Source of the DNA: Candidatus Oscillochloris fontis
GTDB taxonomy: Bacteria; Chloroflexota; Chloroflexia; Chloroflexales; Chloroflexaceae
Direction: 5' to 3'
Assembly: GCF_004138135.1 (NCBI RefSeq)
Contig: NZ_RYFD01000030.1
Coordinates: 1 to 53,949, forward strand
DNA length: 53,949 nucleotides
Under the pieces are notes generated by a model. It was not told the DNA's origin and did not search any database. It was given only the letters and a program-made list of their open reading frames with translations. The first letter of the stretch is position 1. Each line of letters starts with the position of its first letter. A program made the translations under genes and the position numbers. Shown here in pieces: positions 20,901 to 28,655 of this stretch.

Positions 20901-22941
20901 CTGGATGGTGATTGATGAGGCGATACAGGTACACTATCCGAATGTTACCGATATTGTCATTATTGGTGGCGATGAAGTCATACCCTTCTATCGCACGACA
21001 GATGAGACAAATATCGGTAACGAGAGCGCCTATATTGGGGATTTGGATTTTGAAAATGCCGGACTCAAGCGCGAGACGGCGTTGGGTGGGAGTCTCTTCT
21101 TCCGCAACGTGAAGACCGACAACTTCTATGCGGATCGTGAAACGACCGCATGGCGCGGGCGCGAGCTATTCGTCCCCGATCTTGGCATCGGACGCCTAGT
21201 TGAACGCCCATCCGATATTGTCACCTACCTACAGGCGGTGTTGAGCAACCCAGTTGCCACGCGCTACGTTATTCGTGCCGATACAAACAATCCGGCACTC
21301 GTTACAGGCTACGACTTCCTGACTGATTCGAGTACCCAACTAGCCGACAACCTGGTGCGCGCGGATGTTCCAGTGACGCGCTTGATTAACGATACATGGA
21401 ATGCCACCGATTTCACCAACACGTGGTTTGGTGGCCAATTCAACCAGATCGCCAATCAAGCAGCCTACAATGGCGCACATACACCCTATGCCCTGATGGT
21501 ACTGAACAGCCACTTTAGCCATGCCGAAGCCATTCCGGCAGACTACCTGACGCCCGGCGCGGGAGTGTTTGATGTTGCACCGCTCCAGAATGCCACTCCG
21601 GCTACTCCTGCCGCCGCCTACTTCCGCCGCAATGATCGTCCGACCCTCGTCTATTCGGTCGGCTGTCATTCAGGTCTGAATGCTACAGACACCTCGTTGA
21701 GTACCGCACAGTATCAGGCCGATTTTGCCAGTGCCATCCTACGCAACGGTGGCAATCTGATTGGCAATACTGGCTATGGGTATGGCGATGATGAGGTGGC
21801 CGGGTTTAGTGAACGGCTACAACTCTTATTCACGAGCCAGATCCTGCAACCAGGGCAGCCGACGATTGGTGCCGCGTTGGCGCAGGCGAAACAGCGGTAT
21901 CTGCGGGATCGTGGCATCACCAGCTTTAGCGTCTATGACGAAAAGGTGTTGAGTGAATGGGTTCTGTACGGGTTGCCATACCTGCGCGTCGAAGTCGCCA
22001 CACCACAGCCAGCGCATGAGGCCGGGCCACTCGTGTTGACTCCTATGCAGCTACAGGATATGACGATCCAGGCAGATCCGACCAGTGGTGAACCAACGTT
22101 CACCCGTTTGATTACGATTACGACCAGCTTCCAAGTTGAGAAGACCGACTTCGGCAGCCTCCTACACACGACGAGCACCATCGCCGATAGCCTACGCCCC
22201 GGCACAACCACCATCACGGGGGTAGATCAGACGGTACTGGGGCAACCGATATTGCCCGCGATCAGCTATGATGTCACCCTGCTTGCCGGAAGAGCAACTC
22301 CAGCCGAGCCGCGTGGTATCCGCATGGTGCAGGCTACGACCCTGCCAATCCTTACTGGCTTTGACCCCTATGTTACAACACCGATCATTCAAGAGAGTCG
22401 CACGCGGAGCAATGATCCAGCATTGACCATCCTACAATCCTGGCTGCCAGATCAGCCGTATGGCGTGCAACGAACCGTCAGCGCAGGGACACCGATAGAT
22501 ACACTGGTCGTTTCACCAGCACAGTTCCGTGCAACTGGATCACATGTGGGCGAAGTACGACGCTATGAACAAACGGTGCTGGAAATCACCTATGTTGATC
22601 CCAACTATGCCAGTGAGACATTAGTGGAAGATGTTCTACCGCCTGTGGTCAATGGTATCACTCTAACCCCAACATTAGGAAGGGTGACGATCACTACTGA
22701 GGCGTATGATGAGACGACTGCCGCCGCCTATCTACAGGTACAAGTCGCATGGACGAGTAATGGTACGACATGGCAGACCCAGAATCTGAACCACCTTCAG
22801 GATCGCCAATACTCGCAGCAGATTACGACGGGTATGGTGCGTGAACTCGTGGTGACGGCACGTGACGCCAGTGGCAATAGTAGTGAGGCTCGTTTAGTAA
22901 TCCCAAGCTATCAGGTATATCTACCACAGGTGAATCGCTAA
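17938..22941 (+). CDS. Large secreted protein with gingipain-like (C25) peptidase domain
   Basis: A 1667-residue exported protein. It begins with a signal peptide (cleavage likely after AHA at residue 33). The first half is a beta-rich solenoid with a tandem duplication of about 155 residues. A PPC-type domain follows from about residue 715 (ESEPNNSIETANQ), interrupted by four IARIRS-type repeats. The region about 960-1370 resembles C25 cysteine peptidases, with a catalytic dyad candidate His1192 or His1195 (NSHFSHAEA) and Cys1243 (VYSVGCHSGLN). It ends VYLPQVNR, an ending seen on many secreted Chloroflexota proteins as I know them. ATG 17938 follows AGGGAGGACAAT. Surface proteolysis or cell-envelope maturation is inferred. 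Confidence 0.8.
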   Translation: MAKHSLYRHGIVLLTITLAMLLLALLSSHNAHAATCTWTGTVSTDWNTPANWNNCGGVPLATDQVTIFSATNQPVINTDTSITGLSISTYVTLTIEANATLTVSGNVGIGSMSTVTGAGTLVFQGATFNNSGSVAVAQTRFSGGNQLLANGEWTGAVAISASSNTGLENATIRDDLTIDAGATAYTNWYWSLRGGGLDSTPSFTVNGTFATSPNGTWLDVIHDIESPAPTVIGNGSVQGHIRIWGQGEGYALARGSLGPLSFYQGELRLAEPTLTIQNLIANGYGGTLRIDSGQTLTVPGDIALDASTTITGEGTLVFQGSTFNNSGSVEVAQTRFSGANQLLTNGEWKGAVSISAGSNTGLEYATIRGDLTVDAGATAYANYYWSLRSGGPDTTPTFTVNGTFAPSPNETWLDVIHETEDSPPTVIGNGSVQGRIRIWGQGGGYALARGSLGPLSFYQGDLRLADSLTINGDLYIDSISSIISGGADADTLRFDGINFDNHGSINVSTLQFGGTNTRINSLGSLILTNPVTILSGAYFSLANDLTLPQMVVDAGGTLDLNGRTLTLDSPSSPQMTLDGTLQGTGVLSINGGSGELRNRYGTLAPGGEGIQHLTINANYVQLPSAALAIDIGGPSPTQHDQLTINGHATLDGSLFLTLNNSFVPSASDQFIIINATTHSGAFSTTMSPSEALLVPNYANSSTVEVAIGTVDPPSVLNESEPNNSIETANQAILTANRAEYQGHIASADDADIFAVLLPPGATISASLTNLTADYDLALIDSSDISAMVNDGVSLDQTGDNTVIDEQGSIESIARIRSIARIRSIARIRSIARIRSISANPGTSDESIGAFLPRGGLVYLVVISAEGAAGPPYTLQIHAEPGLMANAAIQSGQASLNHPSDATVRTLFIQHTTRMQQQYGALVGESSALTSLADLLNPNSSLLTDSNGVVINLATDLDPTTASRLAALYTQWDNRPQQPARANAIARQIWMVIDEAIQVHYPNVTDIVIIGGDEVIPFYRTTDETNIGNESAYIGDLDFENAGLKRETALGGSLFFRNVKTDNFYADRETTAWRGRELFVPDLGIGRLVERPSDIVTYLQAVLSNPVATRYVIRADTNNPALVTGYDFLTDSSTQLADNLVRADVPVTRLINDTWNATDFTNTWFGGQFNQIANQAAYNGAHTPYALMVLNSHFSHAEAIPADYLTPGAGVFDVAPLQNATPATPAAAYFRRNDRPTLVYSVGCHSGLNATDTSLSTAQYQADFASAILRNGGNLIGNTGYGYGDDEVAGFSERLQLLFTSQILQPGQPTIGAALAQAKQRYLRDRGITSFSVYDEKVLSEWVLYGLPYLRVEVATPQPAHEAGPLVLTPMQLQDMTIQADPTSGEPTFTRLITITTSFQVEKTDFGSLLHTTSTIADSLRPGTTTITGVDQTVLGQPILPAISYDVTLLAGRATPAEPRGIRMVQATTLPILTGFDPYVTTPIIQESRTRSNDPALTILQSWLPDQPYGVQRTVSAGTPIDTLVVSPAQFRATGSHVGEVRRYEQTVLEITYVDPNYASETLVEDVLPPVVNGITLTPTLGRVTITTEAYDETTAAAYLQVQVAWTSNGTTWQTQNLNHLQDRQYSQQITTGMVRELVVTARDASGNSSEARLVIPSYQVYLPQVNR
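18281..19332 (+). repeat. Tandem duplication inside the C25-like surface gene
   Basis: Two copies of a segment of about 465 bp (18281-18747 and 18866-19332) lie 585 bp (195 codons) apart. They share long identical runs such as GTLVFQG, YALARGSLGPLSFYQG and GNGSVQG. Differences are mostly conservative or silent, which points to a fairly recent or homogenised duplication. Confidence 0.85.
20371..20442 (+). repeat. Four 18-bp in-frame tandem repeats (IARIRS)
   Basis: Four copies of an 18-bp unit (for example ATTGCCCGTATCCGTTCG) encode Ile-Ala-Arg-Ile-Arg-Ser. They create a strongly basic, alternating segment inside the PPC-like domain of the secreted protein. Repeat number could vary by slippage without shifting the frame. 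Confidence 0.85.
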
Positions 22942-22950
22942 GCTCCGGTG

Positions 22951-22983
22951 AGCTTCCCGGAAGCATAAAGCTTCCGGGAAGCT
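22951..22983. terminator. Bidirectional terminator-like palindrome between convergent genes
   Basis: AGCTTCCCGGAAGC (22951-22964) and GCTTCCGGGAAGCT (22970-22983) form a perfect 14-bp stem around ATAAA. The right arm can instead fold with AGCATAAAGCTTCC in an overlapping second palindrome (22962-22990). It fills the 47 bases between the surface-protein gene and the convergent isoaspartyl peptidase gene. Confidence 0.7.
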
Positions 22984-22988
22984 TTATG

Positions 22989-23906
22989 CTACCCCTCCAC
23001 CTGATACGCATAGGCCATACGACGGGTATTCCATGCCATACCGATCTGGCCGTTGGGGGCGAGCAGGATACACCCACCGCTGCCGCCCAATGGCTGGCGG
23101 GCGAGGCTACGGATGGCGGATTCGGCGGCGGATTGGGGGGCGAGGCCACGTTCGAGGAGATCGATGGCTCGGCGAGCCAGGGCCACACGGGTGATCGACT
23201 CGCCCCAGCCAGTGCAGACAGCCGCACCGATCTGGCTATCGGCATAGAGGCCAGCTCCAATGAGGGCGGTGTCGCCAATGCGGCCAGGCAGTTTGAAGAG
23301 CGTACCACCCGTAGAGTTCGCGGCCACCAAGTTGCCATGCTGATCGAGTGCGATGACACCGACCGTATCGTGACCACCCACCTCGGAGGCATAAGGAGGA
23401 TCGGCGATCTGTTGGATGTTTCGGGGTTGCCCGTGGTGCAGAACAGCCCCACTTGCCTTCCAGGCTTCCCAAAGAGCACGTTCACGCTCGACAATCAGTT
23501 CGTGATTTTCGATCAGCGGAATCTCATGATCGATAGCAAACTGTTCGGCACCTTCACCAACCAACATGGTCGCTGGCCCTTCTAAGACCTTGCGCGCCAA
23601 TGAGATCGGGTTGCGAATACGGCGTAGATTAGCCACTGCCCCATAGCGAAGAGTGGTGCCATCCATCACCGCCGCGTCCAGTTCAACTGTACCCGCCGTC
23701 GTGAGCACCGAACCTATTCCCGCATCAAAGATCGGGTCATCTTCCATCACCCGCAAGGACGCTTCACAGACATCAAGCGCACTCGCGCCCTGGCGCAATA
23801 ACTGCCAACCAACTTTGAGCGCCGCTTGACAACCAGCGTGATGGGCTTCAACCTGATCATCAGGAATATCCCACGCACCGCCGTGAACAACAAGTGCAAT
23901 AGGCAT
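22989..23906 (-). CDS. Isoaspartyl peptidase / L-asparaginase (Ntn hydrolase, T2)
   Basis: Plant-type asparaginase precursor that self-cleaves to alpha and beta chains and removes beta-aspartyl or asparagine amide bonds. The 305 residues have the processing site GGHD-TVGVIALD with nucleophile Thr181, and GRIGDTALIGAGLYAD with the substrate-binding region downstream. The alpha chain begins IALVVHGGAW as in the family. It is transcribed divergently from the PfkB gene. Whether it prefers isoaspartyl dipeptides or asparagine cannot be told from sequence. Confidence 0.9.
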   Translation of the reverse strand: MPIALVVHGGAWDIPDDQVEAHHAGCQAALKVGWQLLRQGASALDVCEASLRVMEDDPIFDAGIGSVLTTAGTVELDAAVMDGTTLRYGAVANLRRIRNPISLARKVLEGPATMLVGEGAEQFAIDHEIPLIENHELIVERERALWEAWKASGAVLHHGQPRNIQQIADPPYASEVGGHDTVGVIALDQHGNLVAANSTGGTLFKLPGRIGDTALIGAGLYADSQIGAAVCTGWGESITRVALARRAIDLLERGLAPQSAAESAIRSLARQPLGGSGGCILLAPNGQIGMAWNTRRMAYAYQVEG

Positions 23907-23993
23907 AGATGACTACTCCATGCAGAGTGGTATGGTGAGCGTAGGAGATACACTCTACCACAAACCGTAGTTGGTAGCAACAAGGAACTTTGT

Positions 23994-24959
23994 ATGCTTT
24001 TGATCATCACACCCAACCCATCCATTGATCGCACCATGGTCTTTGCTGACCTCCATTTGGGCAGTGTCCAGCGCACCGACGAGGTATTGGTTGCCGCCGG
24101 GGGCAAGGGGCTGAATGTGGCGCGTGCGGCGCACACGCTGGGCCAGGCGGCGGTTGTGTGTGCGCCGCTGGGCGGACGCAGTGGTGCGCTGCTGGCCGAC
24201 CTCGCGGCGGCGGAGGGCATTCAGGGGCGTTGGAGCCAGCACCATGCCGGGGAGACGCGCACATGCGTCTTGCTCGTCAACCGTGCTGGAGGCGACGCCA
24301 CCGCGTTGAACGAGGCCGGGCCGATCCTGAGTGGGGCGGATTGGGCCAGCTTTGCTGCCTTGGTGGTGGAGGTGGCGGCAGAAGCCAGCCTATGCTTGGT
24401 TGCCGGGAGCCTACCACGCGGGGTGGCGGCGAGCCAGTTGGGAGCGTTGCTCCAGCACCTCCACGCAGCCGGGCGGCGGGTGATCGTGGATACTAGTGGC
24501 GAGGCGCTCCAGAGCGCCTTGGCAGCGCGCCCCTACGGGATCAAGGTCAATGCGAGTGAACTAGGAGCGGTCTTGGGGCGGCGCATCTACGATGTGGACA
24601 CAGCGAGCGCGGCGGTACTCCACCTGCGGAGCATGGGGATCGAACTCGCCGCCGTCTCACTCGGTGCGCAGGGGGCGGTCGCCGCCGACGCCAGCGGGGT
24701 CTGCTGGGTGAAAGCACCCGCGATTACGGTGGTGAGCACGGTGGGCAGCGGCGACTCGCTTTCGGCGGGGTTGGCGACGGGTTTGGTACGTGGGTTGGGG
24801 CTACACGAGGCGTTGCGCCTGGGGGTGGCGTGTGGTACTGCCGATGCGTTGACGATTGGTGGTGGGCGAATTGATCTGGCCGAGGTTTCTAGGTTGTTGT
24901 CCGCAGATTACGCAGATTTCGCAGATTATTTTTTGTTTTATCCTAAAAAATCTGCGTAA
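23994..24959 (+). CDS. PfkB-family sugar kinase (1-phosphofructokinase / tagatose-6-phosphate kinase type)
   Basis: Phosphorylates a sugar phosphate, most likely fructose-1-phosphate or a related hexose phosphate. The 321 residues start with LIITPNPSIDRT, carry the glycine-rich AAGGKGLNVARAAHTLG signature and the C-terminal VGSGDSLSAGLATG motif with catalytic Asp254. The last 19 residues (from Ser-Ala-Asp-Tyr) and the stop codon come from the repeat array that begins at 24899, so the native C-terminus has been replaced. No PTS gene is adjacent, so the exact substrate is open. Confidence 0.85.
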   Translation: MLLIITPNPSIDRTMVFADLHLGSVQRTDEVLVAAGGKGLNVARAAHTLGQAAVVCAPLGGRSGALLADLAAAEGIQGRWSQHHAGETRTCVLLVNRAGGDATALNEAGPILSGADWASFAALVVEVAAEASLCLVAGSLPRGVAASQLGALLQHLHAAGRRVIVDTSGEALQSALAARPYGIKVNASELGAVLGRRIYDVDTASAAVLHLRSMGIELAAVSLGAQGAVAADASGVCWVKAPAITVVSTVGSGDSLSAGLATGLVRGLGLHEALRLGVACGTADALTIGGGRIDLAEVSRLLSADYADFADYFLFYPKKSA

Positions 24960-25021
24960 TCTGCGTAATCTGCGGATAAAAAATAATCTGCGGATAAAAA
25001 AATAATCTGCGGATAAAAAAC
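24899..25021. repeat. CTGCGTAAT / CTGCGGATAAAAA repeat cluster with inverted arm
   Basis: CCGCAGATTACGCAGATT is inverted about 30 bases later as AATCTGCGTAATCTGCGG, then a unit ATAATCTGCGGATAAAAA recurs about three times. The left arm is translated as the end of the PfkB kinase. Its TAATCTGC core recurs at 53737-53790. The array ends about 49 bases before the M20 hydrolase gene. Confidence 0.8.
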
Positions 25022-25069
25022 ACCCCCCCACTTTATGGTAGACTAGCGGGAGTACAAGAGGAGGCTTCT

Positions 25070-26212
25070 ATGCACCCAGATCTCGCCGCAGAACTGACCC
25101 AACTCACCTGCGACCTCATCCGTATCGAGTCGATTGCCAGCCGCCCAGAGAATCTGAACGCGGTGATGGACTATGTCGCGGCGTACTTGGCCACGATTCC
25201 CGACATCTTTGTGGAGTACACGCAGGCGGGGGGCAAACCAGCGATTGTGGCGACGCTCCAGCCGACTCGTAGCCCGGCGCTGATGCTGAATGGCCACACG
25301 GATGTGGTGGTGGGTCGTCCAGCCCAGTTCATCCCGCAGGTGCGCGATGGGCGAATCTATGGCCGGGGTGCCCAGGATATGAAGGGGAGTGTGGCAGTGA
25401 TGCTGCGCCTTGTGCGCGATCTGGCGGCGCGGAGCGAACGCCCTGATGTGGGCTTCCAGTTTGTGAGCGATGAAGAGATTGGCGGCGAGTTGGGTACCGC
25501 TCGCCTGCTCCAAGAAGGCTGGCGCTGTGGTTTTATGCTCTGTCTGGAGCCGACCGATTTGGGCATCCTCTATGAGCATAAGGGCGCGATGTGGATTGAT
25601 ATGCGCCTGCGCGGTACGCCCGCCCACGGCTCGCGGCCCTGGGAAGGCCACAATCCGGTCTATGCACTGGCGCATGGCATTGCTAAACTTGAACGCCGCT
25701 TCCCACCACCTAGCGCCGATAGCTGGTGTACCAGTGTCTCACCGACGCTCATCCAGGTGGGCGATGGCTCGAACAACCAGATTCCTAGTTCGGCCACCTT
25801 CACCTTTGATGTGCGCTTCACCGCCGATGAGAGTGTCGAGTCGATCACGGCGATTCTCGAAGAGTACTTCCCGGATGCCGAGATCCTCTGCACCCGCCCG
25901 GCGGTTCCTCTTCGTACCGACCCCAACCACCCGCAGGTGCAGCGGCTGGCCAGCCTGATCGCGGAGCATACCGGCGCACCGGCGCGCTTCTACCGCGAGC
26001 ATTTTTCGACCGACGCACGCTACTACACCGACGCCGGGATTCCGGCGATCTGCTTCGGGCCAGTCGGCGCGGGCCTGCACTCCGATGATGAGTGGGTGGA
26101 TGTGGCCAGTTTGACCACCTTGTATCAGATTATTATGGATGTGATCGGCTACTATGATCTATGTACTCCAAACTATCCCCGGTCTGGGTCAACTCGCGTG
26201 GCGCGAAGTTGA
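25070..26212 (+). CDS. M20-family metallohydrolase (ArgE/DapE/ACY1 type)
   Basis: Zinc-dependent amidohydrolase or deacylase of 380 residues. The metal-site motifs are present in order: MLNGHTDVVV (His), GRGAQDMKGSVA (bridging Asp), SDEEIGGELGT (catalytic Glu and ligand Glu), CLEPTD and a late FSTDARYYTDAG with the C-terminal ligand region. ATG 25070 follows AGAGGAGG. Its 3' end overlaps the next gene by 59 bp in another frame, so the last 20 residues (LCTPNYPRSGS...) may be non-native. Acetylornithine or succinyl-diaminopimelate deacylation are possible; the substrate is not determined. Confidence 0.87.
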   Translation: MHPDLAAELTQLTCDLIRIESIASRPENLNAVMDYVAAYLATIPDIFVEYTQAGGKPAIVATLQPTRSPALMLNGHTDVVVGRPAQFIPQVRDGRIYGRGAQDMKGSVAVMLRLVRDLAARSERPDVGFQFVSDEEIGGELGTARLLQEGWRCGFMLCLEPTDLGILYEHKGAMWIDMRLRGTPAHGSRPWEGHNPVYALAHGIAKLERRFPPPSADSWCTSVSPTLIQVGDGSNNQIPSSATFTFDVRFTADESVESITAILEEYFPDAEILCTRPAVPLRTDPNHPQVQRLASLIAEHTGAPARFYREHFSTDARYYTDAGIPAICFGPVGAGLHSDDEWVDVASLTTLYQIIMDVIGYYDLCTPNYPRSGSTRVARS

Positions 26213-27320
26213 GAATACTATCCCCGCCGAGGACGAACGAAGCGCACCACGCCTGATGGCGTTGCGTGCGGTGCCTGGGCGTGACGATTTGGTCATCTTT
26301 GATATGCGTGCTGGCCCCAAGGCGCTGCTGAAGCTGCGGGTCAGTGAAGATGTGTTTGTCGTGGCGGCGCGTGGTTTTAAGGTCGCCTATGATGAGCGTG
26401 GGCTGCGCCAGATTCATGCTGCGGTGCGCAACTCCGAGGCGATCCAAGACGCCCTGAATATTTGGCGGCGCGCCACTGGGAGCAGCAAGCAGAATGGCAG
26501 CTTCCGCGTGATTGCGCGCACAGTAGGCAATCAGAAGTTTATGCGCCGCGATGTGGGCCGCGCTGTCGCTGATGCGGTGCGCGATGGCTGGCCGGGGCGC
26601 TGGCATCCGGTTGAGGAGGGCGAAGATCTGGAGATCTGGGCCACCCTGATTGAGAACGAACTTCTGTGTACGATCCGGCTCTCTGATGCCAGCATGCGCC
26701 AACGCGATAAGATCAAGCATCTACCTGCCTCGCTGCGCCCAGCTCTGGCCGCCGCAATGGTGCAACTCACCTATCCATCGGCGAACGATGTCTTTCTCGA
26801 TCCGATGGCGGGATCGGGGACGCTGCTCCTCGAACGCGCCGCCGCCGGGCGCTTCGCCGAGATACACGGCGGCGACATCAATGGCGATGCGTTGGCCGCG
26901 ATGCAGATCAATCTGCGCGGGACACGCGGTGAGATCAATCTGAGCCGTTGGGATGCACGCAAGTTGCCGCTGGAGGATGGTGAAGTGGACAAGGTGGCGG
27001 TCAATCTGCCCTTTGGCAAACAGATCGCCGATGAGTCGGTGCTGCCCACGCTCTACCGCGAGGTGCTCTCCGAGATTGCGCGCGTGCTGCGCCCCGGCGG
27101 ACGGGCGGTGGTGCTGGCGGGGAATGTGCGCGTCCTCGAATCGGCGCGCTATGGGGCGGCCCGTGTGCTGAAACCCCTCGATAAGCACCGCGTGATTGTG
27201 CTTGGTCAACCCGCCACAATCCAGGAGTATGTGCGCCAAGAAGGGCCAGTGCGACGGTATGTCGCCCCGCCAAAGACTCGCCCTAGCAACGATGATGACG
27301 ACGATGACTACGCCGCCTAA
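26154..27320 (+). CDS. THUMP-type RNA methyltransferase (TrmN/Trm14/RlmL-like)
   Basis: Likely tRNA or rRNA guanine-N2 methyltransferase. The 388 residues have an N-terminal THUMP-like half (about 1-165) and a C-terminal Rossmann methyltransferase with motif I FLDPMAGSGTLLLE, an acidic GGDINGDALAAM segment and catalytic motif IV NLPFG in place of the common NPPYG. The C-terminus ends in Asp repeats. It starts inside the 3' end of the M20 gene and its stop overlaps the MFS gene start region, so the three are tightly packed and probably co-transcribed. Confidence 0.85.
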   Translation: MIYVLQTIPGLGQLAWREVENTIPAEDERSAPRLMALRAVPGRDDLVIFDMRAGPKALLKLRVSEDVFVVAARGFKVAYDERGLRQIHAAVRNSEAIQDALNIWRRATGSSKQNGSFRVIARTVGNQKFMRRDVGRAVADAVRDGWPGRWHPVEEGEDLEIWATLIENELLCTIRLSDASMRQRDKIKHLPASLRPALAAAMVQLTYPSANDVFLDPMAGSGTLLLERAAAGRFAEIHGGDINGDALAAMQINLRGTRGEINLSRWDARKLPLEDGEVDKVAVNLPFGKQIADESVLPTLYREVLSEIARVLRPGGRAVVLAGNVRVLESARYGAARVLKPLDKHRVIVLGQPATIQEYVRQEGPVRRYVAPPKTRPSNDDDDDDYAA

Positions 27321-28527
27321 ATCGGTCGAAATGGGCTATTGGCGGATCATACTGCTGGGTTCGGTTCTCGCCCTGGTGCTGCTACCGGCAAGTTTTACCG
27401 CTGCGGCCCTGCCGCTGCTGCGCACCGACTGGAATGCCAGTAGCGCAGCTATCGGCTGGGTCTTTGCGGCCTACCAAGCGGGCTACGTGCTGAGTGTGAT
27501 CGTGCTGCTGCCGCTGACGGATCGTATTCCGATCCAGCGCGTGATCATCGGCTGTAGCATCGTGAGTAGCCTGGCCTTCCTCGGTTTCTCGTTCCTGGCT
27601 CGCGATGTCTGGAGTGCGGCATTCTTCCGCTTCTTCGCCGGGATCGGGCTGGCCGGAATCTACATGCCGGGGACACGGGTGGTGGCCTTCGCCGTCCCCG
27701 CCGAAAAGCGCGGGCTGGCGGTGGGCGCGTATGTCTCGGCCTTCTACCTGGGTGGGGCGCTCTCGCTCTGGAGCAGTGGGTTGCTGATTGCACGGGTAGA
27801 CTGGCCAACGGCGGCGCTCATCTTGGGCATTGTGGCGAGTAGTGCCATCCCCTTGGCGATCTATGCCACACGGGGTGCCAGTACCCCACCGGGGCGACGC
27901 GGTAGCCTGGATATGGGGGTGCTGCGCGATGGGCCGGTGATGCGGACGATTAGTGCCTACACCGGCCACTCCTGGGAACTGTATGTCTCACGCAGTTGGT
28001 TAGCGGCGTTCCTGGCCAGTGCGCTGCTCATCCACGGGATGGATGCGACAAGCGCCTCGGCTGAGGGCAGCCAGTGGGCCGCGCTGATGGCCGGGCTGGG
28101 GACCCCCGGCGTCTTCATGGGCGGCTGGCTCTCCGACCGCATGGGGCGGGCACGCGCCGCCCTGTTGATCGCCATCTCTAGTGGGGTCATCTCGCTGGGC
28201 TTCGGCTTCCTGCACACCTCACCCTGGCCACTGATCATCGTGGTCGGCTGCCTGCTCGGCCTACTCATGTCTGCCGACTCAGCGATCTACTCAACCGCGA
28301 TCACCGAGTGGTCGCCACCGGAACGGCTGGGGTCAGCCCAAGCCTTCCAAGCCTTCATTGGGTTTGGGGGCAGTATGCTGGCGCCGGTGGTCGCAGGGTG
28401 GATGCTCGACCACGGATCATCGTGGGGGGCGTTGTTTGCGGTCGGCGGGATCTTCTCGATCGGCATGGCGCTCCCGCTGATCCCCTTGATCCGCAAGCGG
28501 CGCGGGCGCACCGGACGTACCGTTTGA
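27292..28527 (+). CDS. Major facilitator superfamily transporter
   Basis: Inner-membrane secondary transporter with about twelve hydrophobic helices; about 411 residues. The MFS A-like loop DRIPIQR after helix 2 and GGWLSDRMGRARAA in the second half are visible. Possible starts are ATG 27292, 27295, 27304 and 27331. The first three overlap the methyltransferase 3' end; 27331 (MGYWRIILLG) starts right at helix 1. The stop codon TGA lies within the first bases of a GACGCAAAG repeat. Substrate unknown; the fold resembles cyanate/drug-type permeases. Confidence 0.85.
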   Translation: MMTTMTTPPKSVEMGYWRIILLGSVLALVLLPASFTAAALPLLRTDWNASSAAIGWVFAAYQAGYVLSVIVLLPLTDRIPIQRVIIGCSIVSSLAFLGFSFLARDVWSAAFFRFFAGIGLAGIYMPGTRVVAFAVPAEKRGLAVGAYVSAFYLGGALSLWSSGLLIARVDWPTAALILGIVASSAIPLAIYATRGASTPPGRRGSLDMGVLRDGPVMRTISAYTGHSWELYVSRSWLAAFLASALLIHGMDATSASAEGSQWAALMAGLGTPGVFMGGWLSDRMGRARAALLIAISSGVISLGFGFLHTSPWPLIIVVGCLLGLLMSADSAIYSTAITEWSPPERLGSAQAFQAFIGFGGSMLAPVVAGWMLDHGSSWGALFAVGGIFSIGMALPLIPLIRKRRGRTGRTV

Positions 28528-28623
28528 CGCAAAGGCGCAGAGACACAAAGGTTTTGTTGCAGGCTTTGCGCCTCTGCGTCTTTGCGTCAAAAACTGGAAG
28601 CTAGGAGAAGTGTGAACAGTTAC
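28524..28623. repeat. GACGCAAAG inverted-repeat element R1
   Basis: TTGACGCAAAGGCGCAGAG is inverted as CTCTGCGTCTTTGCGTCAA (ending at about 28591). The right flank GCTAGGAGAAGTGTGAACAG (from 28600) is the reverse complement of the left flank of R4. TGTGAACAGTTAC is repeated again at 28630-28645. The MFS stop codon lies in the left arm. Confidence 0.8.
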
Positions 28624-28655
28624 GACGGGGCCGTGTGAACAGTTACTACCTATCC

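Noticed and set aside
21505-21700. Caspase-like (C14) peptidase instead of C25
   Set aside because: The His and Cys spacing and the surrounding IIGGDEVIPFYR and VYSVGCHSG patterns fit C25/gingipain-like proteins better; the two clans are related, so this remains a matter of degree.
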